From the NCBI GenBank assembly GCA_963971405.1, contig OZ020491.1, forward strand, positions 27,489,019 to 27,553,018: a stretch of DNA of 64,000 nt, in the 5' to 3' direction. Positions 11,255-20,082 of the stretch are shown in pieces. Source of the stretch: Psococerastis gibbosa. Taxonomy: Eukaryota > Arthropoda > Insecta > Psocodea > Psocidae. Both the position numbers and the translations under genes were made by a program. The notes under the pieces are model-generated. The model was not told where the DNA came from. It was given only the letters and a program-made list of their open reading frames with translations, and made no database searches. The number at the start of each line of letters is the position of its first letter. The first letter of the stretch is position 1.

Positions 11255-11560
11255 TAATATGCTGGTTTTGGCTGTAGAACGCTATATTAATCAATTCTGC
11301 CGAAGTGTAGTGATTTAATTTTACTATTAAAATGCTACATCTACTTTTTGTTTCATATCCAGGAAAGCTAATTATAGATATTGGAAACCCTTAGCTTCCA
11401 GGAGCTTAAATTTTACATTAAGACATTAATCTGGTTAAAAAACAACATTCGTCACTTGTTAAAAATATGAAAAAGCTAAAATAAGTGGAAAGAAGACAGT
11501 CGAAGAAAGAGCCCATGCCGTTCAAATTTTGCCCACAACAAATCTGAGCCTGAAATGCTG
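11255..11560. repeat. duplicated 3-prime flank of gene 2
   Basis: Shares CGCTA.ATTAATCAATTC with 16780-16800, and TTAAGACATTAAT..GGTTAA plus CGTCACTTGTTAAAA with the flanks of genes 1 and 3. The flank was therefore part of the duplicated unit. Confidence 0.6.
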
Positions 11561-11564
11561 AAGG

Positions 11565-12692
11565 CTACAGAAAGTTGGTTTTTCTCAGTACAAAGTTGAA
11601 AAACTTACTAATTTCTATCATTTGGGGGAACTCTTCATCAGAAACAAAGCTCATGTAAGGCTCGTAATCACTGCAACTGCGAGATCTCCGAAAATAATCT
11701 TTAAATCGCGTCGGAACATCGTAGTTTAAAACAAGGGGCACTTTTTTTGTTAAATGACATCGTGGAAACATATCCATTGTTACGAGATGTTTGCGGTCTC
11801 CCGCCAAAAATTGATGCAGAAGACATTTCCGTCCCGCTTCACTGGTGCCTGAATGTATTGCCGCGATGGACAAACCCTCCTCATCTGCAACACCCCTAAC
11901 TACGTCAACGGTTTCTTTCGTATTACAAAAGGTTATCGACTGCAAATCCCTACTTTTCATCTTTATGCATAGCTCGCGGAATTTTTCCAACCTGTTCTCA
12001 ACTTTTACGTAATATTGCCTAATTCTCGGCATTACTTCTCCATTTGTATTATTGAAGTACACACCCAATTGTTCTGGAACGAAATCTTCAACAGTTGCCG
12101 ATACGTCAGGGGGTAAGACAGGGGATAGGGAAATCAATTGGACGTCTGACGGCAAATTGGTTCGAATATAGTTAATGCTGTCCATGAACTCATCTTTTAC
12201 CAATACCTGCGCTTCAACAAGGGCAAAAACGTCAACAAGACCTGTGTACAACTGTGCACGCATTAATTCTTCAATACATTCCGGAGTAGCAACAACCACT
12301 TGAACCCCTTTCCGGATTTTTTTCGTGTCAAATCTGTCCGATTCTGAGTTGTTCGGTTCGTTGCAAATATTTTTGACGGACTCGCCCAACGCCGTGAGTA
12401 GCCACGAAACTTCGCGAGCTATTTCCCATGTTGGCACAGCAATTATAGCCTGTGCCTGACATCGCCGACTTTTCGTGGGCTTTAATTTCTGCACAATAGC
12501 TATGCATAGCCCTGTAATTTTCCCCATACAATGGTTGGCTTCAACTACAACATTCTGACCTGATAAGATCGCTGCTAACATAGATACTTGAATAATAAAG
12601 GAACTGTCAATGCCCAATAATTTCATTTGCTTTAAAAGCACGTCATCCAGCATTTGATCAAAACCAAACTGTATCAAAGGCTCAGCACTCAT
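11565..12692 (-). CDS. eIF4A-like pseudohelicase 2 (375 aa, catalytic motifs lost)
   Basis: Uninterrupted intronless frame, second member of the array. Over the 60 residues from QAIIAVPTWE to ATPECI it is identical to gene 1 at 48 positions (hand count). Walker A is ANHCMGKI (52-59). PTREL is PTWEI (87-91). TPGR is TPEC (136-139). DEAD is VEAQ (159-162). SAT is SPV (190-192). Motif IV FCNT (255-258) is kept. TTD is TMD, and ARGID is PRCHL (310-314). NYDVPT (323-328) is kept, and motif VI is RRSRS (335-339). The N-terminal Q-motif region is the most diverged part, but Gln35 remains. The pattern predicts no ATPase activity. The start ATGAGT in the AATTTAAAA context is the conserved one. Function is not known; a decoy or regulator of translation initiation is a guess. 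Confidence 0.88.
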   Translation of the reverse strand: MSAEPLIQFGFDQMLDDVLLKQMKLLGIDSSFIIQVSMLAAILSGQNVVVEANHCMGKITGLCIAIVQKLKPTKSRRCQAQAIIAVPTWEIAREVSWLLTALGESVKNICNEPNNSESDRFDTKKIRKGVQVVVATPECIEELMRAQLYTGLVDVFALVEAQVLVKDEFMDSINYIRTNLPSDVQLISLSPVLPPDVSATVEDFVPEQLGVYFNNTNGEVMPRIRQYYVKVENRLEKFRELCIKMKSRDLQSITFCNTKETVDVVRGVADEEGLSIAAIHSGTSEAGRKCLLHQFLAGDRKHLVTMDMFPRCHLTKKVPLVLNYDVPTRFKDYFRRSRSCSDYEPYMSFVSDEEFPQMIEISKFFNFVLRKTNFL

Positions 12693-12820
12693 TTTTAAAT
12701 TTATAACGTATATTGATTATAAAACAGTAACACAACTATTCACGAACAACACTGAGCTATTATGCTACAGCCTGTAGCGTATGTGACTCTGCATGCCCCG
12801 AAAATCAACCAAACACTAAT

Positions 12821-12843
12821 CTGCGCAGAAGTGACAATTAACT
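12821..12843 (-). promoter_or_regulatory. conserved upstream element with palindrome CTGCGCAG (gene 2)
   Basis: CTGCGCAGAAGTGACAATTA lies ~129 bp upstream of the ATG, followed by GGCGCAGACTTGG at 12849. Matches the elements at 7351 and 19192. Confidence 0.55.
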
Positions 12844-12934
12844 AACAGTGGCGCAGACTTGGGGAAAATGTTGGGGTGCTTCTCATTGTGAACAAAATAA
12901 CTTTACAAAGTACGTTTGACAAATTTAATACGGA

Positions 12935-12992
12935 GACTATTTATGTATACTTGTTTGGTTGCAAAAATTGATTAAAATATATTTGATTTGAT
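12935..12992 (+). mobile_element. short LINE 3-prime tail (TTTGATTTGATT)
   Basis: TATACTTGTTTGGTTGCAAA and TATATTTGATTTGATT resemble the end of the 8460-8640 fragment. Confidence 0.4.
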
Positions 12993-13085
12993 TGGGATCA
13001 TGGATATTAAGGGTGGTTCCCACTAAATCCCGAAAAACTTTCCTTCTGTTATTATAATAAATAAATAAATAAATAAATAAATAAG

Positions 13086-13290
13086 GACTTTTGTTGTTCT
13101 ATTACTAAGCCAATCTAGCGGAGTTAGGGCTATAAAGCCGTCTCTTACACTGAACTAGGCAGGCCCGGGACCGCCTGTTTTACATGCCCCCCGAAGCAAG
13201 GTTAGAAAATGTAGCCAGTGTGGGACTCGAACCAACAACCTTTGGGATGAAAGTCAGAGTCATTACCACCACTCTACATGCCCTGACTTT
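13086..13290 (-). mobile_element. tRNA-derived SINE, family 1
   Basis: B box (GGACTCGAACC on the plus strand), CATGCCC and TAGGGCTATAAAGCC body, and the tail TTTTGTTGTTCTATTAC preceded by an ATAA microsatellite at 13060-13084 are all present. Confidence 0.8.
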
Positions 13291-13468
13291 TGATGGCTTG
13301 CATCTATAAATAGTGCATACAATTTCACAGTTTTGAACGTTTTTTTACTTTTACCAGTTCCCAAAGGAATTTTTTTGGGGGGCATATTGCCGACCACAAC
13401 ATTCCAAGTAGAGCAGTGGACATAGAGAATCCTCTACCTGTGCACTGACCTAGACCCTTATTAGGCTG

Positions 13469-13653
13469 CAAGGGCGGATTTTGCCTACAATTTAGGGGGG
13501 GGGGTCAGCGGGTAGGTTCAGTGGATTATAACATTAAAAAACATAATTATTTTTAATTCCCACTGTAAACCCATTGTTATATAGTGTAAGTTAATTTATT
13601 TAGGGGGGGGGGGTCCGGACCCTATGACCCCCCTCTCCTAAAATCCATCCTTG
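13469..13653. mobile_element. G/C-run hAT-type MITE
   Basis: Ends CAAGGGCGGATTTTG and AAATCCATCCTTG are inverted, each next to a G-run and GTCCGGACC/GACCCCCC. No clean 8-bp duplication at this copy. Same family as 62664-62737. Confidence 0.6.
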
Positions 13654-13671
13654 CCGTCGTGGCGTTTTAGG

Positions 13672-13850
13672 GAGATTCATGTACCTATTGAGATGGCAAC
13701 CAATATTCGACTTTCTTCAAAAAATTTCATTTTATGACCCCTGAGCCTAAAACCACCCTCCGTTCAAAATGTTATAGCATATATATAATATGTGTATGTA
13801 TGTATAAATTTATATCGATTTTAGGAAACACTCTAATTTCCGTAAATATT
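13672..13850 (+). repeat. dispersed repeat (GGGAGATTCATGTACC family)
   Basis: TTTTAGGGAGATTCATGTAC, TTGAGATGGCAACCAAT and ACCACCCTCCGTTCAAAATG match 24250-24358 in opposite orientation. Confidence 0.6.
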
Positions 13851-13894
13851 ATCCGATTTTTATGAAACTTGGCACAAAAAGTAATCATTCAAAT

Positions 13895-14143
13895 GAGTTG
13901 CCTATTAGCAAAAGCAATCCTCTCCATTTTTTTTTCAGTTTTGAGATATTCGCGCCATTTTTTTATTTTTCAATACTCTATCCGATGAATCAGATATTGA
14001 GACGCAAAAGCAATTCTAATACTGTTAAAATTAGCTTTAAAAACTGTAATGTTATACCTCATGGCGTTGCGGCACAGCTGTTTTTTGTGGTTTCTGAAAA
14101 ATCAACCTGGGTGGAGAGGATTGCTTTTGCTAATAGGCAACTC
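13895..14143. mobile_element. fold-back MITE with AAAT target duplication
   Basis: Ends GAGTTGCCTATTAGCAAAAG and complement, flanked on both sides by AAAT. An almost full second copy in opposite orientation is at 61168-61410, flanked by AATT. No protein is likely; the frame across it is a by-product. Confidence 0.85.
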
Positions 14144-14334
14144 AAATGTCTTGATCGAGTTCGTTGAATGAAGTATTTTTTATATTTTTTTATTACATAC
14201 ATAGCGTAGGTAGCGTAAAGGAAAAGAAGGGACTGCGGAATCTCCCTACACCTGATCGGCCAGAGCGGAAAGGGATTTTTTCTTAGAGGTAATTTACAAG
14301 CCTAAGTTAAAAGTTACATTAGCCTATATATATC

Positions 14335-14560
14335 TTATATTCTGGAGTCATTTGGTGGAGTCAGTTCTCGGCCATTAAATAGCCAACAGTCCGGACTGAA
14401 GTCACGGGCTTGAGAGGAGTATGTAGTGATACAAAAAGACTGTAATTTCAATATTGTATAAGGCGTATTAATGAGATTGTTGTACAAAAACATCATTTAA
14501 ACAATTTACAGTTCAAAGTATTGTATTAGTAACTGTTAATACTAATACATACCAATGGTG
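14335..14560. repeat. segmental duplication block A, copy 3
   Basis: TAGTGATACAAAAAGACTG, TATTAATGAGATTGTTGTAC and AAAGTATTGTATTAGTAACT match copy 1 at 3250-3365; TCTGGAGTCATTTGGTGGAG matches copy 2. Confidence 0.65.
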
Positions 14561-14698
14561 AATAATTCATTAAGCCTCCGTAGTTTAACACTCCACCGCC
14601 CCCCCCCCCCTCCATAGCCAGATAGTATAAGTCGCACACGGGCCCTTGCCTTGCGATATGGACTTAAGAAAACGCTGTAACATGGCATTTTTTGTATT

Positions 14699-14806
14699 GA
14701 ATTATTATATTATATTATATTATATTATATTATATTATATTATATTATATTATATTATATTATATTATATTATATTATATTATATTATATTATATTATAT
14801 TATATT
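14699..14806. repeat. pentanucleotide microsatellite (TATAT)n
   Basis: About 21 near-perfect copies of the five-base unit ATTAT/TATAT. Confidence 0.95.
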
Positions 14807-14875
14807 ACTACAGTACAGATAAACTACGATTAAGGGCATAGTGCTTAAAGTTGAATTAAGAAAATTTAATTAAGA

Positions 14876-15580
14876 CAGAAAATGATGTTACATAATTACA
14901 CTAACTGTTTTAAGGTCTGTTCCGATGAACTTTACTTAAAATTTAAGTAACGGTTATCTTTTCTTTATTTTATTATTATTAAAGAATTGGCCAAATACGT
15001 TGCCGATTCAATAATAATAATGACAAGTACGTCACTTAAATTTTAAATCGGATCTAGATTTAGATCGGATCTAGAATTGATCTAAAAATTACATTGAAAA
15101 AAGCACAGAAAATGATGTTACATAATTACACTAACTGTTTTAAGGTCTGTTCCGATGAACTTTACTTAAAATTTAAGTAACGGTTATCATTCCTTTATTT
15201 TATTATTACCAAAGAATTGGCCAAATACGTTGCCGATTCAATAATAATAATGACAAGATAAGTACGTCACTTAAATTTTAAATCGGATCTAGATTTAGAT
15301 CGGATCTAGAATTGATCTAAAAATTACATTGAAAAAAGCACAGAAAATGATGTTACATAATTACACTAACTGTTTTAAGGTCTGTTCCGATGAACTTTAC
15401 CTAAAATTTAAGTAACGGTTATCTTTCCTTTATTTTATTATTATTAAAGAATTGGCCAAATACGTTGCCGATTCAATAATAATAATGACAAGATAAGTAC
15501 GTCACTTAAATTTTAAATCGGATCTAGATTTAGATCGGATCTAGAATTGATTTAAAAATTACATTGAAAAAAGCACAGAT
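14876..15580. repeat. three tandem copies of a 230-240-bp MITE-like unit
   Basis: Units start with CAGAAAATGATGTTACATAA at 14876, 15106 and 15341 and are almost identical. Each contains GTTCCGATGAACTTTAC, an inverted ACTTAAATTTTAAATCGGAT, and a GATCTAGATTTAGATCGGATC palindrome. The fold-back resembles 9277-9434, so a small transposon seems to have been tandemly amplified. Confidence 0.9.
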
Positions 15581-15804
15581 TAAAAAATATTGAATATACA
15601 ATAGCAGATTCCTGAAATAGGTATACGATATATTGTATACATGTGTCACTTACATATAATCAGATAGTAAAAATATTTCCTATTGAAATTTAAGAACACT
15701 ACTTTTATGAAAATATTAAGGGACAACAGGCTAAATATTAAATAAATAAGAGAACAAAAATTAGAGGCACACGGAAAATAAATAAAAAATCTTAGTTTGT
15801 AGTG

Positions 15805-16218
15805 AACACAGACTCAAAAGAGAGCTAATTTAAAAGCAGTCAAAATGTGAATTTAGAACTATTTTTAATATCACATATTATTTAATTTGTACAAATTTAT
15901 TAGCAATTTGTTACAATTAACAATTAAGACTAAAAGTTTTGGTTAATACAGAGTCAAAATCGAGCTAATCTAAGAGCAGTCAAAATGTGAATTTAGAACT
16001 ATTTTTAGTATCACATAGGCCTATTATTTAATTTGTACAAATTTATTAGCAATTTGTTACAATTAATAATTAAGACTAAGTTTTGGTGATCACAGAGTAA
16101 AAAATGAGCTAATCTACGAGCAGTAAAAATGTGAGTTTAGAACTAATTTTAATATCACATATTAGTTATTTTGTACAAATTTAATAGCAATTTGTTACAG
16201 TTATTATTAAGACTAAGT
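15805..16218. repeat. three tandem copies of a ~140-bp unit
   Basis: Units begin near 15805, 15945 and 16088 with ACAGAGTCAAAA.CGAGCTAA and contain GCAGTCAAAATGTGAATTTA and TAGCAATTTGTTACAATTAA. More diverged than the array just before it. Confidence 0.85.
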
Positions 16219-16346
16219 ATTTTATACCTATATACAGTCATTGTGACCGAATTAGGGCTGCCTTGAGTTGTGAGAGAGATGGGACATTGGAGCGCGCCAA
16301 AATTATTTTTTGAATCCTGAGGCCGTCTGGTAAGTTTTCTCAACGA

Positions 16347-16480
16347 CAGCAGGCTGATCATGGCGATTATAATACCGGGTTTTTAAATAATACCCTGGTA
16401 TTAAGAATGTAAACAAACAAATTTTTAATGCCAGGGATTATTTAAACCCCGGTATTATAATCGCCATGATCAGCCTGCTG
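16347..16480. mobile_element. fold-back MITE (CAGCAGGCTGATCATGGCGA ends)
   Basis: Arms run through CGATTATAATACCGGG and back. Relatives lie at 46613-46776, 47388-47562 and, in part, 48401-48500. Confidence 0.85.
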
Positions 16481-16754
16481 GTCCTAGGAGGCGTGATGAG
16501 TGGCCCCAGAATTCGAAAAAATATATTTTTGGTGGGAAACGAATGTCCTACCTCTCCTATTTAGAAATCTAGACCTGATTACTTGTGCGGCCCAAAGCCT
16601 CAAGTATCATGAAAATAATCTTATGTAAATTTCATGGGACATAAAAGATTTTCCATTAAAGTTCAATTCATAGGGAAACTTTGGTAACAGGCTGCAATAT
16701 AAGAAATGGATTTTTAATATTACTTTTAATAATTTTAAATGTTCTCGTGGGAAT

Positions 16755-17063
16755 GTAAGCTGGTTATGGAAGTGGAACGCTAAATTAATCAATTCCGTTG
16801 AAATTACTCGGCAGCGCGTTGTGTACAATTACAAGGTCATATTGCCTTCCTTAAGATGTAATAGGCTATAACTTAAATTGACACGATGTGCTTTGGGTGC
16901 AGCTTTCTATAATTTGCCTCTTAAATTATATTATATTGTTAAGTATACATAATACATAAACTTATTGATTTTGGTGTAATCCAAGTGTGACTAGTATTTA
17001 AACTACTGTACGTATATTCTCTTAAGTAGGCTAACATTTAAAAATCTTAAGACATAAATCAGG
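16755..17063. repeat. duplicated 3-prime flank of gene 3, first part
   Basis: AACGCTAAATTAATCAATTC matches 11280 in the gene-2 unit, and CTTAAGACATAAATCAGGTT matches the flanks of genes 1 and 2. The flank resumes at 17441-17519 (ACACCAGTCGCCAGTTGTTA) after a MITE. Confidence 0.6.
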
Positions 17064-17440
17064 TTAAGAGGATATCCTCAGTAGAAAATTGGCACCCCAA
17101 ACTTAAAAAAACGTTTCATTTTTTATTTCATTAACTCAGCAAGTCATTAAAAATTTGGCAGATTTAAGTTGTAGAAGACAACATGGTGCATCATAAAATC
17201 GGGTATTTTTACTTGTCGGTTTTCCAAAAAATCCCTGATTACGTGAAATTTTAGTCCCCAATGGTATTTATAAAAATACCAAAGGTACAAAAAATTTAAT
17301 ATTTCTTATTATTTGATGCAGGATGTAGTCTTCTACAACTTACATGAACCAAACCTTTAATAACTTGCTTCGTTAATTAAATAAAAAATCAATAAAACGA
17401 CAAATTTTGGGGTGCTAATTTCCTACGTAGCATGTCTTAA
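17064..17440. mobile_element. TTAA-type fold-back MITE inside the gene-3 3-prime flank
   Basis: TTAA at 17064 and 17437. The arms share TTGTAGAAGAC.ACATGGTG with other members. It splits the duplicated flank, so it arrived after duplication. Confidence 0.8.
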
Positions 17441-17519
17441 AATACACCAGTCGCCAGTTGTTAAAAACGCTAATAAAAAAACACTAATTGAAACACGACA
17501 CTCGAAGAAACAGTTTGGC

Positions 17520-17915
17520 TTAAGAGTACACAGCCCGTAGGAAATTGGCAGCCCGAAATGTAATTCTTTTTATTTTTTATTTAATTAACTAAGCAAGTTA
17601 GGCTATTAAAGATTTGGCTCATTTAAGTTGTAGAAGACTATTTGTCTTCATGCATCATATAATAAGATATATATTTTTTATTTTCGAAATAAACATAAAC
17701 ATGACAAACAATAACTTTTCACGTATAGGCCTAATCGATTTTATAAAAAAACTACAATTTTGAAAACTATAAATACCTTATTATATATGATGCATGAAGT
17801 ACTCTTCGACAACTGAAATGAGCCAAATCTTTAACAACTTGCTTAGTTAATTAAATAAAAAATAAAAAGTATAAAATTTTAGGCCGCCTATTTCCTACGG
17901 GCTGTACACTCTTAA
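17520..17915. mobile_element. TTAA-type fold-back MITE abutting the gene-3 stop codon
   Basis: TTAA at 17520-17523 and 17912-17915; ends GAGTACACAGCCCGTAGGAA and complement. The right-hand TTAA contains the TAA stop of the minus-strand gene. Minus-strand AATAAA at 17576-17581 could now serve as a poly(A) signal. Confidence 0.85.
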
Positions 17916-19060
17916 GATTCGGGATAGAAAAGACGATGATTTTTTATCAATTGTAAGTTGTAGAACTCTTTAATTTCCATCAGTTGTGGTGTTTCTTCAT
18001 CATTAACTAACGTTATGATATCAAAATAATCTGCAGCATGACAAGATCTTCGTAAATAATCTTTAAATCGCGTAGGCACATCATAATTTACAACAACGGG
18101 TACTTGAATTCTTACAAAACAGCGGGGATACATATCTGTTGTAACAAGTAGCTGGCAACCATTATCTAGAAATTGTTTCAGTTGAATTTTTTGCCATTGT
18201 TTAACTGTACCAGAATCCATGGCAGCCACTGAGATTCCTTCTTTTTCAGCAATCTCCTTAACAATATCAACATTACGTTTCGCATTACAAAAGACTATCA
18301 TTTTATCAGGTACTTTTATCATATGTTTGCACATCAGACGAAATATTTCCAATTTGTCTTTTGTGTTTAGATAATAGTGTTTAATTCTCTCAAGTGTTTC
18401 TGTATCATCTCTAAACCCCATTACACACAAAGAGATTGGGATCAATTTCTTTGCAGTTTCAAACACGTCATCAGGCAAAGCAGTAGAAATGGAAATCAAT
18501 TGAGCATCTGACGGCAAACCCGTAATAAATGACTCAATTTTATCCTTGGACTCATCTTTTAGCAATATCTGTGCTTCAACGATACCAAAAACATCCACCA
18601 GGCCCATAAATAATTGATTTTCGCGCATCAATTGTTCAATCAATTCCGGAGTTGCTACAAAAACATGAACCCCTGTCCTAACTTTTTCCGTGTCAAATAT
18701 GTCCGTACCTAATTCGTTTGGTTCGTTGCATTTAATTCTCTTAAACTCCACAAAAGTCCGGAGTAACCATGAAACTTCTCGTGCTAATTCCCATGTGGGC
18801 ACTGCAATAACAGCCTGAGCTTGAAATGGCTCACATTTTCCACGACTTATTCTCATCACAACAGCCAAACAGAGAGCTGTAATTTTTCCAGTGCACCTTT
18901 CGCTCTGTACTATGGCATTACCACCTAAAGCGAGCTGCTGGAGCACAGTTTCTTGCACAGAAGTGGGATATTCTATGCACACACGTCTTAATAGTTTACA
19001 AAGATTCTTAGGTAGTCCCAGTTCACGGAAGGTTAAACGTGTCGGAGGTTCAACACTCAT
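17912..19060 (-). CDS. eIF4A-like pseudohelicase 3 (382 aa, catalytic motifs lost)
   Basis: Third intronless member. An in-frame ATG exists at 19075, but I place the start at 19060 because ATGAGTGTTGAACC after AATTTAAAA matches genes 1 and 2. Phe11 and Gln36 of the Q-motif are kept. Walker A is SERCTGKI (53-60). PTREL is PTWEL (88-92). TPGR is TPEL (137-140). DEAD is VEAQ (161-164). SAT is STA (192-194). FCNA is at 257-260. TTDMYPRCFV (307-316) stands for TTDLLARGID. NYDVPT (325-330) is kept, and motif VI is RRSCH (337-341). This copy keeps more eIF4A-like text elsewhere (DDVFETAKKLI). It matches gene 1 at 38 of 60 residues in the PTWE-ATPE block (hand count). The TAA stop lies in the TTAA target of a MITE. 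ATP hydrolysis is not expected. Confidence 0.88.
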   Translation of the reverse strand: MSVEPPTRLTFRELGLPKNLCKLLRRVCIEYPTSVQETVLQQLALGGNAIVQSERCTGKITALCLAVVMRISRGKCEPFQAQAVIAVPTWELAREVSWLLRTFVEFKRIKCNEPNELGTDIFDTEKVRTGVHVFVATPELIEQLMRENQLFMGLVDVFGIVEAQILLKDESKDKIESFITGLPSDAQLISISTALPDDVFETAKKLIPISLCVMGFRDDTETLERIKHYYLNTKDKLEIFRLMCKHMIKVPDKMIVFCNAKRNVDIVKEIAEKEGISVAAMDSGTVKQWQKIQLKQFLDNGCQLLVTTDMYPRCFVRIQVPVVVNYDVPTRFKDYLRRSCHAADYFDIITLVNDEETPQLMEIKEFYNLQLIKNHRLFYPES

Positions 19061-19191
19061 TTTTAAATTAATCACAAATTACATATATATCACAGTACTA
19101 CAACTACACACAAAATCCGGATTGTCTTAAGTCACGTTACAACTAGTTACGCATGTTCCTCTATGCACTTGACCGCAAATAAAGCTTTTAA

Positions 19192-19214
19192 CTGCGCAGA
19201 AGTGAGAATTGAAT
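19192..19214 (-). promoter_or_regulatory. conserved upstream element with palindrome CTGCGCAG (gene 3)
   Basis: CTGCGCAGAAGTGAGAATTG lies ~132 bp upstream of the inferred ATG at 19060. The rest of this 5-prime flank has diverged from genes 1 and 2, which makes the kept string stand out. Confidence 0.55.
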
Positions 19215-19359
19215 AGGCACCGACATGGTGGTGATGTTTTAGGAGCCGTGCTTGGATATTTAACTATTTTAATAAATATATTACAAATAATTTCGGCCTA
19301 TATATAGCCTACCATATAATGGTGCAATATAAAATAAATAAATAAATATTGAATTCAAC

Positions 19360-19533
19360 GAAGCCAACCTAGCTGAGTTAGGGCTATTAAGCCCTTACAC
19401 TCAACAAAGCCCGGGACCGCCTGTTTTACATGCCCTCCGAAGCATGGCCAGAAAATGTAGCAAGTGCGGGACTCAAACCAACTACCTTTCGGGTGAAAGT
19501 CGGAGCCTGTACCACTACTCTACATTCCCTGAC
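19360..19533 (-). mobile_element. tRNA-derived SINE, family 1 (left arm of a large fold-back)
   Basis: Shares with the copy at 19800 the private variants CTAGCTGAGTTAGGGC and TATTAAGCCC, which differ from the CTCCGCTAG and TTATAGCCC of other copies. The two are therefore an inverted duplicate pair. Confidence 0.8.
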
Positions 19534-19549
19534 TATATAAAAAATGAAT

Positions 19550-19800
19550 ATAAAGTTTATTAAAATACGTGACGAAGCAGTAGAATCCGGGATGATAGGC
19601 CGTGGTCGTTCTGAAAGCGTTTCGTCAACAAGGTGCTGAGCCTCGGAGATATAATCTTAAGAAGTCAATGCAGTTCCACTGAAGATGTCAACCGCAGATG
19701 TTGACGAAACGTTTGGAAGTACGCTTTCAGAACGACCACGGCCTATCATCTCGGGTTCTACTGCTTCGTCACGTATTTTAATAAAATTTATAATCAGTCT
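19550..19800. mobile_element. fold-back element with hammerhead-like string
   Basis: The arms read GACGAAGCAGTAGAATCC, GATAGGCCGTGGTCGTTCTG and complements. The right arm holds CTGAAGA, a GTCAAC/GTTGAC stem with a 7-nt loop, then GAAAC (19679-19710). Relatives are at 35090, 36757 and 59595. Confidence 0.7.
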
Positions 19801-20023
19801 TTTTATAGTCAGGGAATGTAGAGTAGTGATACAGACTCCGACTTTCAACCGAAAGGTTGTTGGTTCGAATCCCACACTTTCTAAATTTTCTGGTCATGCT
19901 TCGGAGGGCATGTAAAGCAGGCGGGCCCGGACCTTCCTGGTTGAGTGTAAGAGAGGGCTTAATAGCCCTAACTCAGCTAGGTTTGCTAAGCAAACTTTGC
20001 TTAGTATTAGAACAAAAAGTCAA
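19800..20023 (+). mobile_element. tRNA-derived SINE, family 1 (right arm of the fold-back)
   Basis: TAGAGTAGTGATACAGACTC then the B box GGTTCGAATCC, followed by the standard body. Head-to-head with 19360-19533. Confidence 0.8.
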
Positions 20024-20082
20024 TTTATTTTATTTACACTTATTTCACATTGCAGCGTTATGGTCCTATATACAGTTATAAT

